From positions 2,867,501 through 2,931,500 of the forward strand of contig NZ_CP118166.1 in NCBI RefSeq assembly GCF_028748065.1: a stretch of 64,000 nt of DNA, in the 5' to 3' direction. A program made the position numbers and the translations under genes. Under the pieces are notes generated by a model. It was not told where the DNA came from and did no database searches. It saw only the letters and a program-made list of their open reading frames with translations. Position 1 is the first letter of the stretch. Each line of letters starts with the position of its first letter. Below are positions 8,935 through 17,381 of the stretch, piece after piece. The stretch is from Hyphococcus flavus. GTDB taxonomy: Bacteria; Pseudomonadota; Alphaproteobacteria; Caulobacterales; Parvularculaceae.

Positions 8935-9951
8935 TTAAATCGATTTAATACGTTCCAGAGATCGCGCAGCATCAATCACGGCGTCCCGCGCCGGGCGAAA
9001 ATTAACCCCTGTCAGCGCACGAACATAGTCACTGTCGGCTTGGGGGACTGAGCCCAAATCGGCGAGCACAGTCGCAATGTTGCGGTCAACCACAGCCAGC
9101 AGCCGCACCAGCCAGGCAGGCAGGACCCGGCTCGGTATTTTGCCCGCCCGGTCTGGAAACGCCTGACGCAAAATCTCGGCGATATCGGAAAGTGACAAGG
9201 TTTCGCTGGCGGCGATTAATCGGCGCCCGCTTGTCTCAGGGTTTTCAAGAGCGTTTACGTGAATCTGCGCGACGTCACGCACGTCGACAACAGGATAACT
9301 GACCGGCGGCACAGCCGGGTAAGCGCCGGTCATCAGCAAACGAATGACATCCAGAGATGCGCCGATATCATCGTCAAGGGCAGGGCCGAACACCAGTCCG
9401 GGATTAACGGTCGTGATCCGATGCTTGTATCCGCCGTCTACGGCGGTTTGCCAGGCGGCTTTTTCTGCTTCAGTCTTGGATACGATGTAGGCTGACAATG
9501 ACTTCCACGATGTGTCCGTCCAATCGGCTTCCTCAACGGTGAAGGTTTCCGGCCTGTTTGGCCGGTACATCATGGCCACCATGGAAGACGTGATCACGAT
9601 ACGCGCTGACTTGTCGGCGGCTTTCAACACACGCAGGACGCCGCCGCGCGCCGCCGGTATGAGCGCATTGCGGTTCGATGGTTGCGCCACGGGAAACGGG
9701 GAAGCGACATGCATGACGCCGACGCACCCCCTTGCCGCCTCTTCCCATCCGTCATCCTTGGTGAGGTCGGCGGCGGCGAAGGACAAACGCGAGATGTCGC
9801 CGCCTGCGTCAGAAAGGGATTTTTTGATTTGATCCGCCTTGTTAAGGGCGCGCAAGGTGCCGCAGACGTCGTATCCCTTTTGCAGTAATTGGAGCGCTAC
9901 ATGCTTCGCGATAAAGCCGCTGACGCCAGTAACGAGAATCCGCTTTGACAA
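8935..9951 (-). CDS. extended short-chain dehydrogenase (dihydroflavonol-4-reductase-like NAD(P)-dependent epimerase)
   Basis: The 338-residue product has the Rossmann motif TGVSGFIAKHVA at its N-terminus, a catalytic region with YIVSKTEAE (YxxxK) and the DVRDVA segment typical of extended SDRs related to dihydroflavonol-4-reductase and NAD-dependent epimerases. The substrate is unknown. The start is taken as the TTG at 9951, because GGAGG lies about six bases before it and the Rossmann strand follows at once; an ATG further upstream at 9993 would add 14 unrelated residues. Confidence 0.82.
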   Translation of the reverse strand: MSKRILVTGVSGFIAKHVALQLLQKGYDVCGTLRALNKADQIKKSLSDAGGDISRLSFAAADLTKDDGWEEAARGCVGVMHVASPFPVAQPSNRNALIPAARGGVLRVLKAADKSARIVITSSMVAMMYRPNRPETFTVEEADWTDTSWKSLSAYIVSKTEAEKAAWQTAVDGGYKHRITTVNPGLVFGPALDDDIGASLDVIRLLMTGAYPAVPPVSYPVVDVRDVAQIHVNALENPETSGRRLIAASETLSLSDIAEILRQAFPDRAGKIPSRVLPAWLVRLLAVVDRNIATVLADLGSVPQADSDYVRALTGVNFRPARDAVIDAARSLERIKSI

Positions 9952-10531
9952 AACGTCCTCCAGGTTCGCGCTTGCGCGGCGTTTTGATGGCACCGCTGCA
10001 GACGCTTTACCAACACGTATAGAGCGAATCGAGTTGCTGGAAATACACCTTTTGTGATGAAAATCGGCCTGAATCCCGCATTTGGTGCGTGGTTATCCCC
10101 CACTTTTCCAGCGGCCTTATGCTTCGCCTCAGTCGGATTGCCGAGAGGGGTTGAGCGCTCCCGTACCTCAGCCGGTCCGATCGCGGCGCGCGGGCGGTCG
10201 ATGCCTTCGCTATCCCAAACGCTTGTAATCCATGCGGGCGAGGGATCGGACATTGGCTTAGTCCCGGCCTGTCGCTGCAACCGAGTCGCGGGGCGATACG
10301 CGCTGAAGGCTCACGAAGCCTATGAAGCGCGCCCGCCGCAATCGGTTGGCGATGATGAATAAGCCGCGCGCGAGACGCGATGCGTCCGTGTTTTAAAATT
10401 TATGAGGATGTTTCGCGTCTCGCGCAGCCTCTCAAAATGATGCGTCCGGGTTTTGATGAACCGCGGCGGGGAATGGCTATTGAAATTCTGTGTGGCGCCA
10501 ATGCGAAATGGAGTGATGCAAAGGAAAGCGA
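9952..10531. other. 580-bp gap with antiparallel weak open frames, not explained
   Basis: Two overlapping open frames lie on opposite strands, 10054-10362 (+, 102 codons) and 9897-10280 (-, 127 codons); neither has a recognisable domain or good ribosome-binding site. The minus frame runs into the SDR start. Composition is G+C rich and differs from a simple AT-rich promoter gap. A search by eye for tmRNA (no T-loop GTTCGA) and RNase P RNA found nothing. The right part holds a 12-13-bp inverted repeat and two near-identical 15-base direct repeats, listed separately. I do not call a gene here. Confidence 0.4.
10368..10425. repeat. inverted repeat with long loop, flanked by direct repeats
   Basis: GCGCGAGACGCG at 10368-10379 is the exact reverse complement of 10414-10425, separated by 34 bases. 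The 15-base sequence at 10380-10394 (ATGCGTCCGTGTTTT) recurs with one change at 10440-10454. The structure lies upstream of the 128-residue hypothetical gene and could be a cruciform, a regulatory RNA hairpin or a degenerate mobile-element end. Confidence 0.5.
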
Positions 10532-10918
10532 ATGATCAAAGAAAAACGCAAACGCAGCAAAAGAGCCGGCGCCAAAAGCGAGCCGGAAAAAAAGAAACCC
10601 GCCATCACCGAAGAGAACATCGCTGCAGCACACCGTTTCGTTGAGCGGCAGGTTGCGCCGCGCATTCTTGCGAACACGGCAAGGCGGCTAGGCGCTCGCA
10701 AGGCAAGACCTCGCGACTTTTACTGCGACTGCATACAGTCGTTTCTTGACGGGCTACCGATCTGCGAGGGTGAAAAACCGGGATGCCGCTTTGCGAAACG
10801 CGTCAAAACGGCGGAGATGGAAGCGCATCTATCGGACGCGGCTGAGGCCCATTACATGGTTCTATACCGAACAGAACTGAACAGGCGGAGAAGTAAGCCG
10901 TTCCGCACGCCAGCTTGA
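10532..10918 (+). CDS. hypothetical protein, lysine-rich N-terminus and four cysteines
   Basis: The 128-residue product is not recognised. It opens with a strongly basic segment (residues 1-27, mostly Lys, Arg, Glu) and has a central cluster with Cys in FYCDC and CEGEKPGCRF, about 21 residues apart, which could bind a metal. There is no signal peptide or membrane segment. An AAGGAAAG ribosome-binding site precedes the ATG. It converges on lipB with 11 bases between the stops. The basic tail suggests nucleic-acid binding, but this is only inference. Confidence 0.55.
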   Translation: MIKEKRKRSKRAGAKSEPEKKKPAITEENIAAAHRFVERQVAPRILANTARRLGARKARPRDFYCDCIQSFLDGLPICEGEKPGCRFAKRVKTAEMEAHLSDAAEAHYMVLYRTELNRRRSKPFRTPA

Positions 10919-10929
10919 CCTTCCGCCGT

Positions 10930-11667
10930 TCAGTGCGGCGAAGCGGCGTCATGGGTTGGACCGAAAACATTTCCGAAAGCGCGTTTCAACGCCATATCGG
11001 CGTCGTCGAGGGTGACGGGCAGACCGAGATCCACAAGGCTGGTGACGCCAAGGCCCGGTTCGCTAACGCCGCAAGGCGTGATGCCGGTGAAATGCGACAG
11101 GTCCGGTTCGACGTTGAGGGCGATGCCGTGAAAGCTGACCCAGCGTCTTATACGCACGCCAATGGCGGCGATCTTGTCTTCTTGCAAGGGGCCGCCTCGC
11201 GCTGTGCGGTCCACCCAGACGCCCACGCGGCCGTCACGCCGTTCGCCTTTCACATTGAACTCGGCGAGCATAAGAATGATCCACTCTTCAAGCGCGTTTA
11301 CAAACGCACGAATGTCTTTTCCGCGCTTTTCAAGGTCGAGCATCAGATAGGCCACACGCTGCCCGGGGCCATGATATGTGTACTGACCGCCGCGCGAGGA
11401 TTTGTAGACAGGAAAGCGGTCCGCATTCAGAAGATCTTCGGTCTTGGCGCCCGTGCCGCCTGTATAGAGCGCGGGATGCTCCAACAGCCAGACAAGTTCC
11501 CCGGCCTCTCCAGCCCTGATTGCCGCCGCCCGTTTTTCCATGAACGCGACAGCCTGCTCGTAGTCCACGCGCTTGTTCGACGTCGCCCACGCCACCGGGG
11601 CGTCGTTCCAGAGCTTGGTGCGGGGCGTCTCAAGGCCCGGGTGCGCCGAAATAAAAGTTTCCGCCAT
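10930..11667 (-). CDS. lipB: octanoyltransferase (lipoate biosynthesis)
   Basis: The 245-residue product carries the LipB features [12 protein letters not shown], the lysine motif KIAAIGVRI and the active-site cysteine motif GITPCGVSE. LipB moves octanoyl groups from acyl carrier protein to the lipoyl domains of enzymes such as pyruvate dehydrogenase, after which LipA inserts sulfur. A 425-codon open frame on the opposite strand covers this gene and the tRNA and is a shadow. Confidence 0.95.
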   Translation of the reverse strand: MAETFISAHPGLETPRTKLWNDAPVAWATSNKRVDYEQAVAFMEKRAAAIRAGEAGELVWLLEHPALYTGGTGAKTEDLLNADRFPVYKSSRGGQYTYHGPGQRVAYLMLDLEKRGKDIRAFVNALEEWIILMLAEFNVKGERRDGRVGVWVDRTARGGPLQEDKIAAIGVRIRRWVSFHGIALNVEPDLSHFTGITPCGVSEPGLGVTSLVDLGLPVTLDDADMALKRAFGNVFGPTHDAASPH

Positions 11668-11839
11668 GGCGACGTAAATGGCGGTTTGGGCCGTGGATCA
11701 CAAGTCCGCAATCCAGGGCGCGGGCTTGGGCTTGGCGTCAAACGTCGTAAAAGATCGGAATTCGACAGTTTTTTCGCTTCGATACGGTCTTCACAGGCCC
11801 GGAGGGTTTTGCTATCCACCGCGCTCCCGTTCAGGACGT

Positions 11840-11924
11840 GCGGTCGTGGCGGAATTGGTAGACGCGCAGCGTTGAGGTCGCTGTGGGGCAACCCGTGGAA
11901 GTTCGAGTCTTCTCGACCGCACCA
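11840..11924 (+). tRNA. tRNA-Leu (anticodon GAG)
   Basis: The acceptor arms GCGGTCG (11840-11846) and CGACCGC (11914-11920) pair fully. The D-loop contains AATTGGTAGA, the anticodon stem CAGCG/CGCTG encloses the loop TTGAGGT with anticodon GAG, and a long variable arm (class II) and the T-loop GTTCGAGTC follow. CCA is encoded. It reads CUC and CUU leucine codons. It is divergent from lipB. Confidence 0.96.
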
Positions 11925-11992
11925 TGAGCCCGGACCGTTTGCGAAGCAAACGCAGCCGGGCGAAATCAAGCCTCTTTCGGGGCGGAACCGGG

Positions 11993-12014
11993 AAAGCGCC
12001 TATGGCGCTTTTGA
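11993..12014 (+). terminator. terminator after tRNA-Leu
   Basis: An 8-bp perfect stem (11993-12000 with 12004-12011) with a TAT loop runs directly into a T run. It lies about 70 bases after the tRNA and before two small hypothetical genes. Confidence 0.65.
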
Positions 12015-12139
12015 AAGCGGAGAATGCGCCGGCAGGCGCCCAACGGCGCTTTTACGGACACTTACTGCGCAAAACCCACCTCCATTAACCCTTAACAAGG
12101 CACAAACCCTGCATCGCCGCCATTATGGAGGCGGGACGC

Positions 12140-12439
12140 ATGGTTATCGCAGGAATTGCCTTTTCCGTAGCCGCGGCTGGCGCAGCGGGTGATACGCTGT
12201 TCATAAGACCCGGCCCGTGTCAGGCCGATCAGACCTACCTTTTGGCGGCCAATAGCGGCGCCATCATTCAGGTTAACGCGGATACGCCGGAACGCCCTGA
12301 AACCAGCGTGATCGTTTTTCGCAAGCGCGACCGACAAGGATGGGCGAGCCAGCGCTTGCTCAAGCGGTTTGATCTGCGCGTTGAGCCGGACGGCGTCAGC
12401 ATCATCAATTCCGGCGCCTTTTGCAGGGAGAAGCAGTAG
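12140..12439 (+). CDS. hypothetical secreted or membrane-anchored small protein
   Basis: The 99-residue product is not recognised. It has a short hydrophobic N-terminus (MVIAGIAFSVAAAGAAG) that may be a signal peptide, then a polar domain with two cysteines (RPGPCQADQ and FCREKQ) that could form a disulfide. The ATG at 12140 is preferred over an in-frame ATG at 12125 because GGAGG lies about eight bases before it. It ends two bases before the next small gene, so the two form a pair. Confidence 0.5.
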   Translation: MVIAGIAFSVAAAGAAGDTLFIRPGPCQADQTYLLAANSGAIIQVNADTPERPETSVIVFRKRDRQGWASQRLLKRFDLRVEPDGVSIINSGAFCREKQ

Positions 12440-12441
12440 CC

Positions 12442-12702
12442 ATGCGGGTTCTGATCGTCATTATGGCTTTGGCCTATTGGGGTGTTGCGAGCTTTGCGCA
12501 GTCCTATCTCAGGAGCGGGCCTGCAGAGGCCGATGTTGAAACGGTCGTGCTTTCCTTTCAACAGGAACAGCCTGATCCTGCTTCATCGGAACCTTGTTCC
12601 GCGCATGGCGCCAATGATCTGCTAATCGCTGCGAGCTATGCCGATGGCGCCGATGATCCGTCACCAGGTCAGAGACCGCTTGGCGGCTGCGACAGCGAAT
12701 AA
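12442..12702 (+). CDS. hypothetical small exported protein
   Basis: The 86-residue product starts with an N-terminal signal or anchor (MRVLIVIMALAYWGVASFAQS, cleavage likely after FA). The rest is polar and Pro, Ser and Asp rich with two cysteines. No family is recognised. It follows the 99-residue protein by two bases and precedes proS, with a nested inverted repeat between. The ATG at 12442 is used; an upstream TTG at 12421 would overlap the previous gene. Confidence 0.45.
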   Translation: MRVLIVIMALAYWGVASFAQSYLRSGPAEADVETVVLSFQQEQPDPASSEPCSAHGANDLLIAASYADGADDPSPGQRPLGGCDSE

Positions 12703-12707
12703 AGACG

Positions 12708-12763
12708 CCGGATAGACAATCGGGCCGGGCCTTCCTAGAAGGCTCCGCGAAGCCTTTATCCGG
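12708..12763. repeat. nested inverted repeats before proS
   Basis: CCGGATA at 12708-12714 pairs with TATCCGG at 12757-12763. Inside it, AAGGCT at 12739-12744 pairs with AGCCTT at 12751-12756 around a six-base loop. The structure ends eight bases before the proS ATG, so it could end the upstream transcript or fold the proS leader. No run of T follows it, so a simple terminator is not clear. Confidence 0.45.
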
Positions 12764-12771
12764 ATTTCTCA

Positions 12772-14118
12772 ATGCGCCTGAGCCGTTACTACCTGCCGCT
12801 TTTGAAGGAAACGCCTGCCGACGCCCAGATCGCGTCGCATCGCCTGATGCTTCGCGCCGGCATGATCCGTCAGGAAGGAGCGGGCATTTATGCCTGGCTG
12901 CCGCTGGGCTTTCGCGTGCTCAAGAAAATCGAACAGATCGTGCGGGAAGAACAAAACCGGGCCGGCGCTGTTGAAATGCTGATGCCGACGATCCAGTCAG
13001 CCGATCTCTGGCGCGAGAGCGGCCGTTATGACGCCTATGGCAAAGAGATGCTGCGAATCACGGACCGGGCTGATCGCGACATGCTTTATGGCCCCACGAA
13101 CGAGGAGATGATCACGGAAATCTTCCGGGCGGGGGTGAGGTCATACAAGGACCTGCCGAAAATGCTCTACCACATTCAGTGGAAATTCCGTGACGAAATA
13201 CGTCCACGTTTCGGCGTTATGCGCGGGCGTGAGTTCTTGATGAAGGATACCTACTCTTTCGATATCGATGAGGCGAGCGCTCGCGCGAGCTACAACAAAA
13301 TGTTCGTGGCGTATTTGCGCACATTTGCCCGGATGGGTTTGAAATCTATCCCTATGCGTGCGGAAACAGGCCCCATCGGCGGCGATTTAAGCCACGAGTT
13401 TATTGTACTCGCCGAAACAGGCGAGAGCGCTGTTTTCTGCGATCGCCAGCTTGTAGATATGGATACGCCAAATAAAGACATTGATTTTGACGGTGATCTG
13501 CAACCTGTCATCGATCAGTTCACGGCTCATTACGCAGCAACTGACGAGATGCACGATGAGGCGGCGTTCGAAAAGAACGTTGAGGAGAATAATCGCGTTT
13601 CAGCCCGCGGCATAGAAGTAGGGCACATCTTCTTCTTTGGCGATAAATACTCCACGCCGATGAACGCCGTTGTGGCCGGGCCTGACGCTGGCGATATTCC
13701 CGTTCAGATGGGCTCATACGGTGTTGGCGTGTCGCGTCTGTTAGGCGCTATCATCGAAGCCTACCACGATGAGAGTGGATGCAAGTGGCCGACGCCTGTT
13801 GCGCCTTATCATGTGGGGCTCGTCAATTTGCGTGCAGGCGACGATTCTTGTGATGCGACGTGCGAAAAACTCTACGCAGAATTAACGAGCCAGGGCGTCG
13901 AAGTCCTCTACGATGATACGAGCGCTCGCCCGGGAGAGAAATTTGCACGAATGGATCTGATCGGTTTGCCTTACCAGGTTGTCATTGGCCCGCGTGGGCT
14001 CGAAAACGACGAGGCGGAAGTGAAAACGCGGGCTGACGGCGCTAAGGAAACGATGCCAGTCGATACTGTAGCGCAGCATGTCGGGAGCGCCGTCTTGAAA
14101 GCGCTGCAATACGCTTAA
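12772..14118 (+). CDS. proS: prolyl-tRNA synthetase
   Basis: The 448-residue product is a class II synthetase of the short, alphaproteobacterial type. Motif 2 is in [17 protein letters not shown] and motif 3 in [14 protein letters not shown]; the C-terminal anticodon-binding domain covers about residues 345-448. It lacks the INS editing domain found in the E. coli form, as expected at this length. There is no clear ribosome-binding site before the ATG, which follows a structured leader. It is followed by lolC in the usual order. Confidence 0.95.
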   Translation: MRLSRYYLPLLKETPADAQIASHRLMLRAGMIRQEGAGIYAWLPLGFRVLKKIEQIVREEQNRAGAVEMLMPTIQSADLWRESGRYDAYGKEMLRITDRADRDMLYGPTNEEMITEIFRAGVRSYKDLPKMLYHIQWKFRDEIRPRFGVMRGREFLMKDTYSFDIDEASARASYNKMFVAYLRTFARMGLKSIPMRAETGPIGGDLSHEFIVLAETGESAVFCDRQLVDMDTPNKDIDFDGDLQPVIDQFTAHYAATDEMHDEAAFEKNVEENNRVSARGIEVGHIFFFGDKYSTPMNAVVAGPDAGDIPVQMGSYGVGVSRLLGAIIEAYHDESGCKWPTPVAPYHVGLVNLRAGDDSCDATCEKLYAELTSQGVEVLYDDTSARPGEKFARMDLIGLPYQVVIGPRGLENDEAEVKTRADGAKETMPVDTVAQHVGSAVLKALQYA

Positions 14119-14141
14119 AACGCCGAACGGAACGATAATTC

Positions 14142-15443
14142 ATGGCAAGCGAGACGACACTTACCCCTGCTCGAACAAGACCGTTTTCATTTTTTGAATG
14201 GATGGTGGCCCGCCGTTACCTCGCCGCCACAAAATCCGGTAAGGGTGTTTCTTTGATTTCGATCATTGCGTTTGCAGGGATTATGCTTGCGGTAGCGGCG
14301 CTGATTAGCGTCATGTCGATCATGCAAGGTTTCCGGTTGACGCTTCTTGACCAGCTTCTAGGCGTGAACGGTCATGCGCATGTACTGCACGCGGATGATA
14401 CGCCAGTTGATAACTATGATGCTATTGCCAGAGCGCTTACACAGGTGGAGGGCGTCAGAGACGCAACGCCGCTCATTGAGTTGCCTGTATTCGCCAGCGC
14501 TAACGGTGAAACCGGCATGGTCGTTCGCGGCGTCAGGCGCGACGATATTCTGCGTAACCGTTATGTCACCGGCGCTGACCATGTAGTTACAGGTTCATTT
14601 GAAAATTTTGGCATAGGCGAAAAAGGCGGGACTGAAATCGCTCTCGGCAGCAGGATCGCCAGTCAGCTCGGTGTTCGCGTCGGCGATCCCATTACGTTGA
14701 TCTCCGGACAAGGTCCTGAAACCGCCTTTGGACGGACTCTCAGGCGCAAGACTTATACACTGGGTGCTGTCTTTCATGTCGGTAACGCAGAGTATGATGC
14801 TATCTATGGCTATATGCCGCTTGAACAGGCGCAGCTCTTTTTCGGTTTTGACGATGACACTGTGCAGATGATCGAAGTGTTCGTGGAAAATCCCGAGCAG
14901 ATAAAATCTTATCGTGAACCGTTGATGAGCGTTGCACCTGATACGCGCATTCGCGACTGGCAACAGCGCTTTCAAAGTTACTTCAACGCGTTGCAGATCG
15001 AGCGCTTTGCGATGCGGCTTGTATTGTTCCTGATTGTGATCGTAGCGACTCTGAACATCATTACAGGCCTCATCATGCTGGTGAAGGACAAGACTGGCGA
15101 CATTGCCGTTTTGCGAACCATGGGCGCGACGCAAGGGTCGGTCATGCGGATATTTGTTCTGTCTGGCGCGCTAATCGGTGTGCTTGGCACAATAGCTGGG
15201 ATTATGCTCGGATCGCTTTTCGTCTTGAATATAGATGCTATTGAGAACGGACTTTCAGCGATATTCAGAACAGACTTGTTTCCAGCAGAGGTTTACTTCC
15301 TTGACGGGGTTCCCGCGAAATTAGAATTAAAGGAGGTTACCCTTATTGCCGGATTTTCACTCTTCATGTCTCTTATCACGACGCTTTATCCTGCTTGGCG
15401 CGCAGCGCGCCTCGATCCGGTGGAGGCGCTGCGGTATGAATAG
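14142..15443 (+). CDS. lolC: lipoprotein-releasing ABC transporter permease LolC/LolE
   Basis: The 433-residue product has an N-terminal transmembrane segment after FEWMVARRYL, a large periplasmic domain (about residues 60-275) and a C-terminal FtsX-type block with three further membrane segments. Such proteins extract outer-membrane lipoproteins from the inner membrane for LolA. Alphaproteobacteria usually have one such subunit, so it likely forms a homodimer with LolD. The last codons overlap the lolD start by eight bases. Confidence 0.9.
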   Translation: MASETTLTPARTRPFSFFEWMVARRYLAATKSGKGVSLISIIAFAGIMLAVAALISVMSIMQGFRLTLLDQLLGVNGHAHVLHADDTPVDNYDAIARALTQVEGVRDATPLIELPVFASANGETGMVVRGVRRDDILRNRYVTGADHVVTGSFENFGIGEKGGTEIALGSRIASQLGVRVGDPITLISGQGPETAFGRTLRRKTYTLGAVFHVGNAEYDAIYGYMPLEQAQLFFGFDDDTVQMIEVFVENPEQIKSYREPLMSVAPDTRIRDWQQRFQSYFNALQIERFAMRLVLFLIVIVATLNIITGLIMLVKDKTGDIAVLRTMGATQGSVMRIFVLSGALIGVLGTIAGIMLGSLFVLNIDAIENGLSAIFRTDLFPAEVYFLDGVPAKLELKEVTLIAGFSLFMSLITTLYPAWRAARLDPVEALRYE

Positions 15444-16125
15444 GGGTGAAACAGTTCTCCGCCTTGATGATGTCGCGCGCCGCTATGGCGACCTTGTTGT
15501 AGTCGAACATATCGACTTCACACTGGCGGCCGGTGAAACTGCTGCGCTTTTGGGGCCATCAGGTTCAGGCAAATCCTCACTGTTGCATATCGCGGGGCTA
15601 TTGGAGCAATCCTCAGCGGGTGAAGTCGAAATTCTCGGACGCGCTACTTCAGGCCTGAACGATGCTGAACGCACGCGCATTCGCCGTGATACGCTCGGGT
15701 TTGTTTATCAGTTTCATCACCTACTCCCGGAATTTACGGCGCTTGGCAATGTTGCTCTGCCTCAGCTTATTTCAGGTATTAACAAAGCAAAGGCCGAGAA
15801 AGAAGCGAAGCGGTTATTAACAGCAATGGGGCTCGGTGAGCGCTTAAACCATCAACCGGGTCAACTTTCCGGCGGCGAGCAGCAGCGCACGGCGATTGCC
15901 CGTGCGTTGGCGAATAGACCGAAAATTCTTCTCGCTGATGAGCCAACAGGAAACCTTGATCCGAAAACTTCTGACGTCGTTTTTGACGCACTCTTGAAGC
16001 TCGTGAGAGAAGAAGGGTTATCAGCGCTTATTGCAACGCATGATCAGCGCCTCGCTAAGCGCATGGACCGAGTGTTCGTTATCAAAGATCAGCGCCTGGT
16101 AGAAGTAAAGCGCCAAGACGCCTAG
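15436..16125 (+). CDS. lolD: lipoprotein-releasing ABC transporter ATP-binding protein
   Basis: The 229-residue product has Walker [10 protein letters not shown], the signature [15 protein letters not shown] and Walker [13 protein letters not shown]. The ATG at 15436 fits the start of the LolD/MacB family and lies inside the end of lolC, so translation is coupled. Together with LolC it powers lipoprotein release. The lipoprotein genes in this window, including rlpA, are likely clients. Confidence 0.93.
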   Translation: MNRGETVLRLDDVARRYGDLVVVEHIDFTLAAGETAALLGPSGSGKSSLLHIAGLLEQSSAGEVEILGRATSGLNDAERTRIRRDTLGFVYQFHHLLPEFTALGNVALPQLISGINKAKAEKEAKRLLTAMGLGERLNHQPGQLSGGEQQRTAIARALANRPKILLADEPTGNLDPKTSDVVFDALLKLVREEGLSALIATHDQRLAKRMDRVFVIKDQRLVEVKRQDA

Positions 16126-17324
16126 GTGCGCTGCGCTGCAATCTGACTGACGTTTGTGGTTCCAGCTTTGAATCCCGCCTCGCAATAGGCGAGATAAAAC
16201 CGCCAGAGTTTATTGAAGCGCTCATCGAACCCTAGCGGGCTGATTTCGTCCCAAGCAGACAAAAACCTTTTGCGCCATTCATGCAGTGTACGTGCATAAT
16301 CTTCGCCAAAAGCAGTAGAAGAGCGTATTGTTAGGCCGGATTTTTTAACCAGCCCATTTAGTATTCTATCGCTTGGCAGTATTCCGCCTGGAAAGATATA
16401 ACGTTGAATGAAGTCAGTTGATTTCACATAGCGGTCAAAAAAACGGTCAGCAATAGTAATAATTTGCAGACCTGCGATACCGCCGGGCTTCAGGGAATTT
16501 CTTACTTTCTCAAAATAAGACTGCCAGTATTCTTTACCTACAGCTTCAAACATTTCAATGGATGCGATTTTATCAAAGCTTTGATCAACATCACGATAAT
16601 CTAGAAGTTTGAATTCAACCAGGTCATTCAGACCCTGATTGTATATCCGTTCCCGGGCGTATTCGTACTGAGCGGGTGATAACGTAAGTCCTGTTACTCT
16701 TGCCCCGATATCCTTTGCGGCAAACTCAGCAAAACCGCCCCATCCCGAACCAATCTCAAGCACATGCTCTCCAGCTTTGAGATCAATTGCTGTCGCGAGA
16801 CTGCGATATTTGTTGATCTGCGCATCACTCAAGCCGACTGGGGCTGAATCGAATTTCGCCGATGAATACGTCATCGTCGGATCGAGCCACTTTTTATAGA
16901 AGCTGTTGCCGAGATCATAATGAGCCGCGATATTTCGGCGCGAGCCTGATTTCGTATTTTTATCCCACGTTCGGCGAATGTTTTGAAGGAAATCAACAGC
17001 CGGAGAAGCTTTGAAGGCATCCTGCACGTGTTCTGCATTTCGTGCGAAGATATAAAGACAGTCGGCCAGGGCAGGCGTATCCCACTGACCGTCCGCATAG
17101 CTTTCAAAAAAACCAATGTCGCCGCCAAATATTGTACGTCGCGCGAACGAATAATCTTTAACGTGAATGAGGCCTTGTGCGTCTTTTTCTTCAACGCCTT
17201 CGAAAGTGATTGAGTTTCCGTCCGGCAGACTAAAAGTCAGTGAACCAAACTGAATCCTTGAAGCAATCTTCAACACTTGCCGAAAGAAGAAAGGGTATGT
17301 CTGAAAATCTGCGTCCTGTTTCAT
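16122..17324 (-). CDS. cfa: cyclopropane-fatty-acyl-phospholipid synthase family methyltransferase
   Basis: The 400-residue product has the SAM motif VLEIGSGWGGFAEF and downstream CFA features such as SIEMFEAVG and an Asp/Glu-rich C-terminal part. The enzyme adds a methylene bridge to unsaturated lipid chains using SAM. The ATG at 17324 was chosen because GGGAAG lies upstream; a GTG at 17369 is the alternative. It converges on lolD with a four-base overlap and lies next to a photolyase gene in the same direction, a grouping often seen in bacteria. Confidence 0.85.
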   Translation of the reverse strand: MKQDADFQTYPFFFRQVLKIASRIQFGSLTFSLPDGNSITFEGVEEKDAQGLIHVKDYSFARRTIFGGDIGFFESYADGQWDTPALADCLYIFARNAEHVQDAFKASPAVDFLQNIRRTWDKNTKSGSRRNIAAHYDLGNSFYKKWLDPTMTYSSAKFDSAPVGLSDAQINKYRSLATAIDLKAGEHVLEIGSGWGGFAEFAAKDIGARVTGLTLSPAQYEYARERIYNQGLNDLVEFKLLDYRDVDQSFDKIASIEMFEAVGKEYWQSYFEKVRNSLKPGGIAGLQIITIADRFFDRYVKSTDFIQRYIFPGGILPSDRILNGLVKKSGLTIRSSTAFGEDYARTLHEWRKRFLSAWDEISPLGFDERFNKLWRFYLAYCEAGFKAGTTNVSQIAAQRT

Positions 17325-17381
17325 GGTAGCGTCTTCCCTGTCAGCCGTTGGGCTTTTCTGTGAAAACACTGCGAACGAGAC

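Noticed and set aside
10054-10362. 102-codon plus-strand frame in the unexplained gap
   Set aside because: No domain, no good ribosome-binding site, and a similar frame on the opposite strand; kept only as part of the gap description.
10060-10430. tmRNA or RNase P RNA
   Set aside because: No T-loop GTTCGA, no CCA end, and no RNase P core sequences were found.
10915-12192. 425-codon open frame on the plus strand
   Set aside because: It covers lipB on the other strand and a tRNA-Leu, has no recognisable domain, and its length follows from the G+C-rich antisense of lipB.
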